In this document: piece after piece, positions 18,428-27,388 of the stretch
Position numbering within the stretch: position 1 is the first letter of the stretch
Layout of the letters: every line of letters starts with the position of its first letter
Assembly: GCA_050633205.1 (NCBI GenBank)
Contig: JBOEGA010000010.1
Coordinates: 38,625 to 102,624 of the forward strand
Direction of reading: 5' to 3'
From: CBDHHC01 sp050633205
GTDB taxonomy: Bacteria > Pseudomonadota > Alphaproteobacteria > Rhizobiales > CBDHHC01
Length of the DNA: 64,000 bases
Notes under the pieces: generated by a model
Seen by the model: only the letters and a program-made list of their open reading frames with translations
What the model was told of the DNA's origin: nothing
The model's database searches: none
Translations under genes and position numbers: made by a program

Positions 18428-18790
18428 ATGAAAAAATGGAAATTATTCCAGGTTGCGCTTATAGGGCTTGTAGCGACCTATATCATTTTTCAATCATCTC
18501 ATGTCCACGCAGATCTGGTTATAACCGGGGCTTCTGATCCAAAATACAAAGTAGGAGAAAAGCTGCCAGATAACACCAAACTGGAGATACCGGCAGATAT
18601 TACGGTAAGTATTCTAAAGATTCCCGAGCAGGAAACCTATGTTGTCAGAGGACCACATACCGGTACCCTTGAGGAGTATATCAAAAAGAAAACCTGCCCG
18701 TGGATAGAGCGCCTGTTTGGGGTTTGCGGCCGGGAAGACAGGAGTGAACCTCCTACGGGTGGTGTAAGAGCTATACGGCCAAAAGACTGA
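18428..18790 (+). CDS. Small exported protein, possible FecR-like fragment, CHASE2 partner
   Basis: A 120-aa protein with a signal peptide or membrane anchor (FQVALIGLVATYIIF, then SHVHAD). The mature part, with KYKVGEKLPDNTKLEIP and a VVRGPHTGTLEEY segment, resembles the small beta-rich unit of FecR-type proteins often found beside CHASE2 genes; this similarity is by eye. Two Cys pairs near the C-terminus (TCPWIERLFGVCG) could form a disulfide. The start at 18428 follows GAAGGA. A strong terminator ends the unit. Confidence 0.65.
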   Translation: MKKWKLFQVALIGLVATYIIFQSSHVHADLVITGASDPKYKVGEKLPDNTKLEIPADITVSILKIPEQETYVVRGPHTGTLEEYIKKKTCPWIERLFGVCGREDRSEPPTGGVRAIRPKD

Positions 18791-18810
18791 GCCTTTTTAG
18801 AATTTAAAAT

Positions 18811-18856
18811 AAACCCGCTGATCTCTTTTGCATCAGCGGGTTTATTTTTATTTTTT
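18811..18856. terminator. Strong bidirectional terminator
   Basis: AAACCCGCTGAT and ATCAGCGGGTTT form a perfect 12-bp stem with a 9-nt loop, followed by a T-rich tract. The opposite strand also has a T-rich flank, so it can serve the CHASE2 unit and the convergent GST gene, whose stop codon lies inside its T tract. Confidence 0.88.
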
Positions 18857-19456
18857 TGAACGCTTTAGTGTGCAGTGTGGGCGTTCACAAACCCGATCCA
18901 GGTAAGCTGTGATATTTGGATAATCATCACCTAATACACCCTGCTTTTCAGCCCAATTGAGTGTATAGGCAGCAATAATATCTGTTACTGAGAATTTTCC
19001 CGCAACAAAATAGTCATTTTCTTCCAGATGGGCATTTACCACTTTGAGAGATTTTTTTGCTTCAAATGTATTCTGAGCTTCAATTTCCAGTACCTGGTAT
19101 CCCTCTTTGTAGCGGGCTTTGTTTCTAAAGGTGCTCCAGAGATGAGCTTCAATCTCTGTCAGCATAAAAGATACCCATTGATCATGAAGGGCTCTTTCCC
19201 AGGTTCCAGACGGGAATGACAAACCTTTGTCAGCGTTGCTATCTGCCAGCCAGTTACATATTGCAGCGGACTCGAACAATGGTCTTCCATCGTCCATAAT
19301 GGCCGGTATTTTACCTAATGGGCTTACGTTCCTGAACTCTTCAGACTGGAAGGCTTCGGGACCGGTTAACCCTTCAAAAGCGATATCCAGTTCAGTCAGC
19401 ACCCAGCGCACACGAGCTGAACGAGAGGTTGAGAATTCATAAAGTTTTACAGCCAC
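18848..19456 (-). CDS. Glutathione S-transferase family protein
   Basis: A 202-aa cytoplasmic GST. The N-terminal domain MAVKLYEFSTSRSARVRWVL has the Ser-x-Arg pattern near the glutathione site. PLGKIPAIMDDGRPLFESAA includes the cis-Pro and the ESAA glutathione-gamma-Glu loop. The all-helical C-terminal domain contains FSVTDIIAAYTLNWA. It is not closely similar to the Nu-type GST at 3433-4071. Substrate unknown. It shares a terminator with the convergent CHASE2 unit. Confidence 0.86.
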   Translation of the reverse strand: MAVKLYEFSTSRSARVRWVLTELDIAFEGLTGPEAFQSEEFRNVSPLGKIPAIMDDGRPLFESAAICNWLADSNADKGLSFPSGTWERALHDQWVSFMLTEIEAHLWSTFRNKARYKEGYQVLEIEAQNTFEAKKSLKVVNAHLEENDYFVAGKFSVTDIIAAYTLNWAEKQGVLGDDYPNITAYLDRVCERPHCTLKRSKK

Positions 19457-19770
19457 GATTTTTTTCCTTTTTTTGCCAATTCCATTACCTGTTCAGTAGT
19501 ACGGAAATTATAGAATATATACAATATAGCCAAGCCTATATATCGCACCCTGATAAATGATGTTTTGGCCCCAGATATTCCAAAAATCAGTCTAAATGCA
19601 GGATGAAGCATTCAATATCGAACGTTTTTCCCAAAATCCATTTCATGTACCATCTGCAATTGCATTCTTCACGAGACACTATCATATTTATCCTGTTCCT
19701 GCTAAGTTGCGGACAATTTTCTCCTTTATCCCGATGTTCATGTTTCTTCTAACGGTGTTATGGGTGCCCA
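19457..19770. other. Intergenic region, divergent promoters expected
   Basis: About 310 bp between a GST gene and the divergent 611-aa gene. AT-rich, with several TATA-like strings but no convincing -35/-10 pair or coding sequence. Confidence 0.4.
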
Positions 19771-21606
19771 ATGCTGTATCTTCGTTCGTTACTTTGTTAT
19801 GTTTTGTCTTTTTCTGTCGTTTTTACCTCTGTTCCAATAAGTTATGGACAATCAACGACACCCCGCCCTGTTAGTTGCAATGTTACATCTGAAGCGGATT
19901 TTCGTTTTGGACTGGAATCCATATTAAAAGACGTTATCGGCAGTTCTTTAAAGGATGTTGACTACAAAGGCATTGTTGACAAATCCTGGGAGAAGAACCA
20001 GGTCAACAAGCTGATCAGCACGCTCGTAAAGAGAAAGGCCAGACAACTCAGACGAGATAAGACAATTTACCAACTTATCAGTACTCTGGGCTCTTCAGAA
20101 GCAAGAACGAATTTTGCGCAAGAATTTGCTGAAGGAGTTTTTGGTTCCGAGAAGTTCAAGGAAGTTATTGGAATTATCGCCAATGATGTCGGTCTTGCCA
20201 TCAGTTCGAAGCTTGATGCTATTACGACGAAGGCGGAAGGTCCGGTAGCAAGCTGCATCCGTAAATTTATTGGCCCCAGATATGGTGATACCATTGCCAT
20301 TCTTGTTTCGCGCCAGACCCAAAATAAAGTTGGTATAGATTCAACAAAAACGCGTTCTAATGCAGGTGTCACTGATATACTTGCCCAATCTTCGGGTGGT
20401 CTTACCGGAGCACTTATGATTGTTCTGAGGCGCGCTATTGTTGACAGGCTATCTATATGGCTTGGACGCAGGCTGGTCGGGACTATTGTAACACGTGCTG
20501 TTGGAGCCGTTGTTGGTATTGTTGGCTGGGTGCTTATAGCGAAAGAGCTCTGGGATCTCAGGCTTGGAATTCTTCCTATCCTCAGGAAAGAACTGAAGTC
20601 GGATAAAACAAAGGCCGAAGTGAAGGCTGAGCTGATAAAGGGACTGGATGAAGAACTGAGCAAGGCACTGGATAGTGTTCCAACTGAAGTTGCTGCCAGT
20701 ATTTTTGCTATCTGGATTAATTTCAAAAAGCAGAATGAAAAGGTTCTTGAGCTTGCCAGAAAATATCCAAAATTTCAAAATCTTCTGAAGGAACTGCATA
20801 GTAGTGATGAAAAGCGTGCACTTGCGTTACTTCGCAAGACCAACAGCCTTGTCAATCTTACGATTGAAAAAGGTGGAGAAGAAAATTTCCTGAAAGCGCT
20901 GAATGACGGGTCTCTCCAGCGAGCCATACTGGAGTTGTCGGAGACAGGTGTGCAGATTGCTGTTGATACCAAATCGATAGAACTGGCATTTGAGTGGACG
21001 AAGGCTGCAAGAGACAGACTGCAGGATATATACCGAATAGGGCTTCATAAGTATTCCAAGCCTGATGAATATGATGAGAAGAAAATCGGGAAGCTGCTTT
21101 CACTTCGGAATGAGCAACAGATGAAAAGAATCGCAGCACTTGAATCCAAAAAGAGAGATGCGCTTTTCAAGTTGCCTCAGGATCATCTGCAGGATTTTCT
21201 GGAGAATCTCAACCAGTACCAGTTATCGGCGTTAAGTTTCTATATTGAGGAACTTAAGCCAGATGTTTCACAAAGCTTTATCCGTGGAATACTTATTGAA
21301 CCTGAGAAAATGAAGCTTTTTTCAAAAGGGTATGTCCAGACAGGCATCCTGAACAGTGGGGATCAGAGCGCAGCAATCCGTTATATGCTCAGGCCAAACT
21401 CAACCTTAAACCTGTTCCAGCTTCCGGAAGATATTCGCCTGGCTACAAACGGAGAAGTGCACCCTTTACTATTATGGAGTAAAGAGCCGGTCACGCTAAC
21501 ACTTGCGGCGTTTATTACTCTTTTTGTTTTCATGACTATCTGGCGACTAATTTTTGGAAGACGTCCAAAAATTATAATTGAGCAAAAGGTCGTTGATAAA
21601 AAATAG
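19771..21606 (+). CDS. Large membrane-associated protein of unknown function (611 aa)
   Basis: I do not recognise this family. It has an N-terminal signal peptide (LLCYVLSFSVVFTSVPISYG), a soluble helical region rich in Lys/Glu, a Gly-rich hydrophobic segment near residues 225-260 (LVGTIVTRAVGAVVGIVGWV), another long helical region, and a C-terminal transmembrane helix (VTLTLAAFITLFVFMTIWRL) with a short basic tail. The layout suggests an inner-membrane protein with a large periplasmic helical domain. The YbjQ-family gene follows 27 bp downstream with a near-perfect ribosome binding site, so the two are likely co-expressed. Confidence 0.7.
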   Translation: MLYLRSLLCYVLSFSVVFTSVPISYGQSTTPRPVSCNVTSEADFRFGLESILKDVIGSSLKDVDYKGIVDKSWEKNQVNKLISTLVKRKARQLRRDKTIYQLISTLGSSEARTNFAQEFAEGVFGSEKFKEVIGIIANDVGLAISSKLDAITTKAEGPVASCIRKFIGPRYGDTIAILVSRQTQNKVGIDSTKTRSNAGVTDILAQSSGGLTGALMIVLRRAIVDRLSIWLGRRLVGTIVTRAVGAVVGIVGWVLIAKELWDLRLGILPILRKELKSDKTKAEVKAELIKGLDEELSKALDSVPTEVAASIFAIWINFKKQNEKVLELARKYPKFQNLLKELHSSDEKRALALLRKTNSLVNLTIEKGGEENFLKALNDGSLQRAILELSETGVQIAVDTKSIELAFEWTKAARDRLQDIYRIGLHKYSKPDEYDEKKIGKLLSLRNEQQMKRIAALESKKRDALFKLPQDHLQDFLENLNQYQLSALSFYIEELKPDVSQSFIRGILIEPEKMKLFSKGYVQTGILNSGDQSAAIRYMLRPNSTLNLFQLPEDIRLATNGEVHPLLLWSKEPVTLTLAAFITLFVFMTIWRLIFGRRPKIIIEQKVVDKK

Positions 21607-21633
21607 TATGTCAGAGTTATTAAGGAGGCAAAA

Positions 21634-21945
21634 ATGACTTTGCACACGATTGAGCGTTTTTCAAACAAGACAATTATTGAAGGGGAACTTGTAACTGTTA
21701 CTGCAGTTGAAGCGGCTAATATTGTCAAGGATATCCGTGAACGCATTACCAATACGTTTGGCGGGCAGATGAAACGTTATGAAGGTCTGATAGAAAAAGC
21801 TGTTGAGCGGGCAATGGCGCGGCTTGATGAAAAGGCTAAAGAAAAAGGTTATGATGGCGTAATAGGAGTTCGCTTTTCCCATCCCAGCCTTGTAGATGGC
21901 GGAGTTGAGGTTATCGCATATGGAACCGGCTTTAATTACAGCTAA
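21634..21945 (+). CDS. YbjQ family (UPF0145) protein
   Basis: A 103-aa protein of the YbjQ/UPF0145 fold, which forms pentamer-like assemblies of unknown role. Recognisable parts are the TIIEGELVTVTAVEAAN start and the end DGVIGVRFSHPSLVDGGVEV with the G-T-G terminus. The middle region has the usual helix GLIEKAVERAMARLDEKAKE. The start is secured by AAGGAGG at 21621-21627. It follows the 611-aa gene and is probably in its operon, a pairing I do not know from elsewhere. Confidence 0.78.
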   Translation: MTLHTIERFSNKTIIEGELVTVTAVEAANIVKDIRERITNTFGGQMKRYEGLIEKAVERAMARLDEKAKEKGYDGVIGVRFSHPSLVDGGVEVIAYGTGFNYS

Positions 21946-22081
21946 TATCAAGCCTTAAGCGCAGTAAAGACTATAGACTAATGCAGTAAATTCACAAATA
22001 TACTTGCATGATATGAATATAAGTGGCACTCATAGCACTTACTTTAGAACATTTAATAAACAAAGAAAGTTCAGGAACACG

Positions 22082-22531
22082 ATGCGCTTAACCCGTCAGA
22101 CCAGCTATACAGTACGAATTTTGATGTATTGCGCTGCAAATTCTGAAGAGTTCAGCAAAGTGTCAGCAATTTCAAGCGTATATAATATCCCTGAGCCATA
22201 TCTTTTCAAAATTCTGAAGCCGCTGGTTAATGCAGGTTATGTAGAGACTGTGCGTGGGCGGAATGGCGGTATTCGTCTGGCAAGACCAAAATCAGAGATT
22301 ATTCTTGGGGATGTAATCAAACTCTCAGAAGAAAATTTCATACTTGCAGAATGCTTTGAATCCGGAGAAACGGATTGCCCACTGGTTTCTGATTGCAAGC
22401 TGAACAGAGCGTTAAATAACGCTCTGGATGCTTTTTTTGAAGTTCTGAACAGCTATACGATAGAAGATCTTTCGGCTGGCAACAGTAATATCAATATGCT
22501 TTTTGACCTGAGTATGCCCCAGGCCAACTAG
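22082..22531 (+). CDS. rirA: RirA, Rrf2-family iron-sulfur iron regulator
   Basis: A 149-aa Rrf2 transcription factor. The winged helix MRLTRQTSYTVRILMYCAA and the wing VRGRNGGIRL are followed by Cys spaced C-x7-C-x5-C (AECFESGETDC and PLVSDC), the spacing of rhizobial RirA rather than IscR. RirA carries a [4Fe-4S] cluster and represses iron-uptake genes under iron sufficiency; its cluster falls apart when iron is low. ATG 22082 is chosen because the upstream 26 codons are not conserved. Irr, the haem-responsive counterpart, is also in this window. The stop overlaps the convergent permease gene by 4 bp. Confidence 0.88.
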   Translation: MRLTRQTSYTVRILMYCAANSEEFSKVSAISSVYNIPEPYLFKILKPLVNAGYVETVRGRNGGIRLARPKSEIILGDVIKLSEENFILAECFESGETDCPLVSDCKLNRALNNALDAFFEVLNSYTIEDLSAGNSNINMLFDLSMPQAN

Positions 22532-23574
22532 CGGGTTTCTATGTTACCGTCTCTCGACAACATTATTGCAACCCATTGCCAGGATGGTACATGAGCTGCA
22601 ACAATCATCATCATTACAGTTATGGGAATAGATAGCACCATACCTGCTGCCCCCCATATCGTTCCCCAGAAAGTCAAAGACAGTATGATGACAAATGCAC
22701 TTAAGTTCAAAGAATTACCCATAAACATGGGTTCAATAACATTACCTATTGTAAACTGAATTGCAGTGAGTCCCAGGGCGATAATCAGAAATGGTGTATA
22801 GGTATCAAACTGTATCAGTGCTATCACAGCCGGGAAAATAACGCCAAGAATTGAGCCTATTGTCGGGATATAATTCAGAAGGAAGATAACAAGAGCCCAT
22901 GTTTCCGCGAAATCTACATTAAGGTATTTCAGTATGATATAACTGGATGTTCCAGTAATGATGCTCATTATGGTTTTGATCCAGATATATTTCCTTACAT
23001 TCTCTGACAGGGATTTCAGTATCGCCCTTACCCTAGATGACCTCTCCTCTTCAGGGAACAGTCTTACTATCTTTTTGGATACATTGCGGCCTTCCGCAAG
23101 CAGGAAACCAACATAAAGCACAACCAGAACTGCGTTGGTCAATGTTGCCTGTGCGCCCCCGAGGAAACCGGAGATGCTATTAGAATATTGCAACCCAGCT
23201 ACGCCGTTTTTTATGCGCTCTGTCATTTCCGGCCCCAGCCAATTACCAATATGACCTATTATTTCTTTCAGTCGTTCTGTATATTTTGGTGCTGCTGCTA
23301 CCACAGCATCTCCCTGGCTCATTAAAATGCGAGAGATCAGGAAAAATCCAAACGCTACTAATCCAATGGCAATAATCATCGCGAAAATGCGAGGTATATA
23401 CAGGGAGCCAGTCAGACGTGCTATCACAGCCTCCAAGAGGTTCCATAATAATATAGCAATTGCCAGTGGCAGCAAAAAGGAACTTCCCCAGATAAGGCCG
23501 ATCATTACAACCCCAGCGGCCATAATGCCCAAAGCTATATTATTTGACGATTTTTGTTCCAGGGTTTCTGACAT
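22528..23574 (-). CDS. AI-2E family transporter (PerM/YdiK-like permease)
   Basis: A 348-aa polytopic inner-membrane protein with about eight hydrophobic helices. It has the family's N-terminal pair of helices, a long amphipathic middle (VAAAPKYTERLKEIIGHIGN) and the C-terminal signature FLLNYIPTIGSILGVIFPAV, then LGLTAIQFTIGNVIEPMFMG. Members are called AI-2 exporters or cation/proton antiporters; the real substrate cannot be told from sequence. Monocistronic by layout: convergent with rirA (4-bp overlap) and separated by ~500 bp from the next gene. Confidence 0.88.
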   Translation of the reverse strand: MSETLEQKSSNNIALGIMAAGVVMIGLIWGSSFLLPLAIAILLWNLLEAVIARLTGSLYIPRIFAMIIAIGLVAFGFFLISRILMSQGDAVVAAAPKYTERLKEIIGHIGNWLGPEMTERIKNGVAGLQYSNSISGFLGGAQATLTNAVLVVLYVGFLLAEGRNVSKKIVRLFPEEERSSRVRAILKSLSENVRKYIWIKTIMSIITGTSSYIILKYLNVDFAETWALVIFLLNYIPTIGSILGVIFPAVIALIQFDTYTPFLIIALGLTAIQFTIGNVIEPMFMGNSLNLSAFVIILSLTFWGTIWGAAGMVLSIPITVMMMIVAAHVPSWQWVAIMLSRDGNIETR

Positions 23575-24081
23575 TGCTTTATCTTTTCTACAAAATAATT
23601 TTTGGTGAATTTATGATAACCCATTATGGCTGAAGAATGTATAGCGTTCATGTCGATTTAATACTCAAAACAGGAAAGATCCTGCCTCTTTTCAACTTCA
23701 GGTACTATTCCAAGGATTATTTTAAAATCTTCAGGAATGCCAAAGTGTCAACTATGCGATTGCTCATACGTTTCCCTGTTGCCAACACTATCCGAGATGT
23801 ATGGTATTGAAAACAAATAAATAAGCCTATTTGAAGAAAAGATATTCTCTCCCTAATGAATATATAGGCAGCGATACTGCGTGCAGGTAATTACCACATG
23901 ATGAGAGACGCGAAGAAGTTTAAAACCATTATGCCAACGCCTGATACTCTTATTAGGGAGCTTATGGCAGGCGCTATTCCCGTACTCGCTCACTGCATAT
24001 GCTTTCATAGTCGATGTACAAACAGCTGAACTTTTGCTGGCAGGGCTTCTTTCCTGCAGGCTTTTTCTTTTTATACCTGCT
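23575..24081. other. Intergenic region with no recognised gene
   Basis: About 500 bp between the permease start and the chemoreceptor stop. I see no conserved ORF, tRNA or strong hairpin. It should hold the permease promoter near 23600 and the chemoreceptor terminator near 24040-24080 (a weak CCTGC/GCAGG pairing). Confidence 0.4.
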
Positions 24082-26232
24082 TTATGCAGCAGCAACTTTT
24101 TCCAGAAATTCATTGATCAGTTTCTGAAGACCTTTTGCCTGGGTTGATACGTTATTGGATGAGCCAAGAACAGTATCTGCAGCCTCTACTGTTTTGTTTA
24201 CGGATTCCTTGACAATACCCAGCTTATCTACGGTATCTTTTGTCTGGCCCGCTGCCTGAAGAATACTGCTGGAGATTTCTGTAGTCGCTTCCCCCTGCTG
24301 CTCTATACCCTCCGCAATTGAAGATGTATAATTATTCACCTCAGACATTACATCTGCAATTTCATTTATTGCTTTGGCTGCTTCTTCTGTTTCTGTCTGA
24401 ATATTGGTTATCTGTTCGCTGATTTCCGATGTTGCTTTTGCTGTCTGCTCGGCCAGACTTTTAACTTCTGTTGCCACAACTGCAAAGCCTTTTCCTGCTT
24501 CGCCAGCTCTTGCTGCTTCAATCGTAGCATTCAGTGCCAGCAGGTTGGTTTGCTCAGCAATATCCTGGATCAGATTGATGACATCACCAATTTTCTGTGC
24601 AGCATTGGTTAGGGAAATAACCTTGGTATCAGTTGTCTGTGTCTTTTCTGTTGCCTGCTTTACCACTGACATTGTTTGCGACAGGCGCCCGGATATTTCG
24701 GTGATGGATGCAGACAGCTCTTCAGCAGCACTTGCTACAGTTGCAACGTTCGAGGATGCATTACTACTGGAGTCAACAGCACTTTCGGCAGTAGCATTTG
24801 TGCTATTCGCTGTCTGTGTCATATCCCGTGCAGTAGCCTGCATTGCTGCTGTATCGGAATCAACGGTTGTCAAGGCTACCTCAACTTCATTTCTGAACTC
24901 ATAGATAAAGCCTTCCAGATCCTTTTGCCGCTGTTGTATTGTTTCTTTTTCCCTTATGCTCTCTATTTCGAGGCGTTGTCTGTCTATGGCATTCTCCCTG
25001 AAAACAGACACTGCATTTGACATATCTCCAATTTCATCCTTACGCCATTGTCCGTAAATATCAAAAGAGGTATCGCCACCTGCAAGGCTTTTCATCTGCT
25101 GCACCAGACGAAGAATAGGCTTTGTTACCGATCTGGATACAAGGATGCTGCATATGCCTATAAATAACAGAAGAACTAATGTGATAACGGCCTGAGTCAG
25201 CATCATTCTGTAGACGGGTGCATATATTTCGTCGACACTCAGAGCTGCAATCAGAGCCCAGTTTGCTGTTTCGAATTTAAGCGGTACCCCAAAGAAGCTC
25301 ATATTTAAATTTCGATAGGTAGAGGTTATTGTATTGTGAGCTTTTCCTTCAAAAACAGTACGAACAGTATCGTTATCCAGCTTTGACTTCAGAATATCAT
25401 TTTCTTTAGAGAATTTGGAATCGTTGCGGAAAAGCTTGTCCTGCCCAATAATGATCATTTCTCCAGCTTTTCCCAATCCCGCTGACGAGTGCATTATTTC
25501 GTTTATGGCATCGATGGGCATCTGGAATACCAGCACTCCTACTTTCGTACCGTTTTCAAAAATGGATGTTGAAAGAAAGCTGGCGGGAGCATTGTTTGAC
25601 GGGGCATAGGGCTTGAAATCGTAGAAGCTTATCTTAAAGGGGGCCGACTGCTGCATGCCTGCCCTGAATACATTACCCAGATCTGAATCTTTCCATTGTC
25701 CTGTATTCAGATTTGTAGCGAAGTCCAGTTCCTTAAAGACGGAATAAACGAGATTGCCTTTGGTATCGAACAAAAAGATATCGTAATAGCCACGTTCCTT
25801 AAGGAATTTACGAAAATACGGGTGGTATTTTGCGTGAAGCTCGTCATAGCCGGCTACAGTGCTGGCAGCATCCAGTTTTTCCTTCTGTCCAACAGGGTGC
25901 GGGTTATTATTTATGTAGGCATCCTGAAGTATTTTTGTCTGGTTTGAGCCCAAGTTTGCCCAAGAGGCCGTGAATTCCTTTATAGATTCAATGGTGGCGG
26001 GGCTAACAGACAGTGAACGGATATCCTGTTCGAGTGACAGGAGGTAGTTTTTCAGCTCATGCTTACGGGACTTTAATAAAGCATTTACCTTGCTTTCAAT
26101 TAAGCTTTCAGAATTATTGTAGGCACTATAGATCGACGCTCCACCGAGTGAAACTGCGAGAAGAAAGCAGAGCGAGACCATTAATACCGGTAATTTTACA
26201 CCTAACCGGCTATTGCCCAGAAATTGTTTCAT
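24082..26232 (-). CDS. Methyl-accepting chemotaxis protein, Cache sensor
   Basis: A 716-aa chemoreceptor. Transmembrane helix 1 (residues ~13-33) is followed by a ~300-residue periplasmic sensor domain of the double-Cache type (DIFLFDTKGNLVYSVFKELD, FLSTSIFENGTKVGVLVFQM). Helix 2 lies at ~345-367, then HAMP, then a long signalling coiled coil. The hairpin tip DIAEQTNLLALNATIEAARA, followed by GEAGKGFAVVA, is intact. It would pass signals to CheA/CheW, not seen in this window. There is no C-terminal CheR-docking pentapeptide. The presence of stator genes nearby supports motility. Confidence 0.94.
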   Translation of the reverse strand: MKQFLGNSRLGVKLPVLMVSLCFLLAVSLGGASIYSAYNNSESLIESKVNALLKSRKHELKNYLLSLEQDIRSLSVSPATIESIKEFTASWANLGSNQTKILQDAYINNNPHPVGQKEKLDAASTVAGYDELHAKYHPYFRKFLKERGYYDIFLFDTKGNLVYSVFKELDFATNLNTGQWKDSDLGNVFRAGMQQSAPFKISFYDFKPYAPSNNAPASFLSTSIFENGTKVGVLVFQMPIDAINEIMHSSAGLGKAGEMIIIGQDKLFRNDSKFSKENDILKSKLDNDTVRTVFEGKAHNTITSTYRNLNMSFFGVPLKFETANWALIAALSVDEIYAPVYRMMLTQAVITLVLLLFIGICSILVSRSVTKPILRLVQQMKSLAGGDTSFDIYGQWRKDEIGDMSNAVSVFRENAIDRQRLEIESIREKETIQQRQKDLEGFIYEFRNEVEVALTTVDSDTAAMQATARDMTQTANSTNATAESAVDSSSNASSNVATVASAAEELSASITEISGRLSQTMSVVKQATEKTQTTDTKVISLTNAAQKIGDVINLIQDIAEQTNLLALNATIEAARAGEAGKGFAVVATEVKSLAEQTAKATSEISEQITNIQTETEEAAKAINEIADVMSEVNNYTSSIAEGIEQQGEATTEISSSILQAAGQTKDTVDKLGIVKESVNKTVEAADTVLGSSNNVSTQAKGLQKLINEFLEKVAAA

Positions 26233-26352
26233 AAAATTATGCCCCTGAAATAGACCTGTTTATAGCTATTACACAGTTATAGAGATGATCTGGAAATATT
26301 ATGTTAAGCAACAGTACTATTTTGAGAGTTTAATTCTATATTATAAGGCTTT

Positions 26353-26385
26353 ACCTGGCTCCCGGATTTTAATTACGAGCCAGGT
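26353..26385 (-). terminator. Inverted repeat after the LivF-like gene
   Basis: ACCTGGCTC and GAGCCAGGT form a perfect 9-bp stem with a 15-nt loop just downstream of the LivF-like stop. No T-run follows, so it may be a terminator helper or mRNA-stabilising hairpin. Confidence 0.45.
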
Positions 26386-26415
26386 GTCTGCTTATAATCT
26401 TTTATGGTGGAGTGG

Positions 26416-27111
26416 CTATACTTCGAGCCATTCCTTGCGGACAGCTTCATTCTCTCTGAATTCGTCAGGAGTGCCTTCAAAGACTACTTTTCCGTGGCCC
26501 ATGACATATACCCGCTGGGATATTTTCAGCGCGATTGTCAGTTTTTGCTCTACCAGAAGGATTGAAACGCCACGTTTTGATATTTCATCAAGCAGGCTGG
26601 CAACCTGTTTTACAATTTTCGGGGCGAGGCCTTCTGTTGGTTCATCGACCATAATCAGTTCCGGATCTCCCATTAATGTCCGGCACATTGTTAACATCTG
26701 CTGCTCACCACCGCTTAATGCTGATCCGGGAATATCGGCACGTTCCTTCAGGAGCGGGAACATTTCGAAGATATCGTCCATTGACCAGCGGCCAGGGTTT
26801 TTCAGGTCCTTGATGCCCAGTGTCAGGTTATCCCGGACACTCAGGGTCGCGAATATATCTCTGTTTTCGAGGACAATGCCGAGACCTCTGCGGGCTATCT
26901 TATAGGATGGCATTGAAATGAGTTCTTCACCCTTGAATTTGACGGAGCCGGTGCGTTCTACATTGCCCATGATTGCATTTACGGTGGTTGTCCGACCTAC
27001 CCCATTCCGCCCCAATATGCTGACGATCTCTCCCTTTTTTACTGTAAGATTTACGCCCTGAAGAATATGACTTTTTCCGTAATAGGCATGTAGATTACTG
27101 ACTTCAAGCAT
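26416..27111 (-). CDS. LivF-like ABC transporter ATPase, orphan, Walker A Arg
   Basis: A 231-aa ATPase of the branched-chain amino acid/urea (LivF/UrtE) type. The signature ALSGGEQQMLTMCRTLM, Walker B LIMVDEPTEGLAP and switch His region LLVEQKL are standard. Walker A reads GRNGVGRTT, with Arg replacing the catalytic Lys. Similar Arg variants are, to my recollection, present in some LivF-like subgroups, so activity cannot be excluded. No permease, LivG or binding-protein gene lies beside it. It is divergent from an amidohydrolase gene, and its upstream region (27112-27388) should hold both promoters. Confidence 0.85.
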   Translation of the reverse strand: MLEVSNLHAYYGKSHILQGVNLTVKKGEIVSILGRNGVGRTTTVNAIMGNVERTGSVKFKGEELISMPSYKIARRGLGIVLENRDIFATLSVRDNLTLGIKDLKNPGRWSMDDIFEMFPLLKERADIPGSALSGGEQQMLTMCRTLMGDPELIMVDEPTEGLAPKIVKQVASLLDEISKRGVSILLVEQKLTIALKISQRVYVMGHGKVVFEGTPDEFRENEAVRKEWLEV

Positions 27112-27388
27112 TCGTCTCTCCCTTGCCGGATATGTGTCCGGTTTTTCTTCGATTTTCAGACCGCTGCCGAGTAGACGTTTTCAGGCCCAGCTTTGCCTCA
27201 AAAAGAAAAAGAGCTGCGCCAGAAGTATATATTTTAGCATAATGTTTCAGGACAAAAGGCCGCATGTCTAGGGCGACTAAGGTTGAATGAAGAAGCCTTC
27301 AGGCTGTAAAAACAAAGCACTTCTTGCCTGAGTAAAGTTATCAGTTTAGCGTTTATTTATTCAGGTCAGGCGGCAATGAGGTGCAGAA

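Noticed and set aside
20067..20726. 219-codon minus-strand ORF inside the 611-aa gene
   Set aside because: Ser/Thr/Ala-rich mirror of the real frame; no ribosome site and no domain.
23853..24113. 86-codon minus-strand ORF at the chemoreceptor 3' end
   Set aside because: Starts inside the chemoreceptor in another frame; no conserved features.
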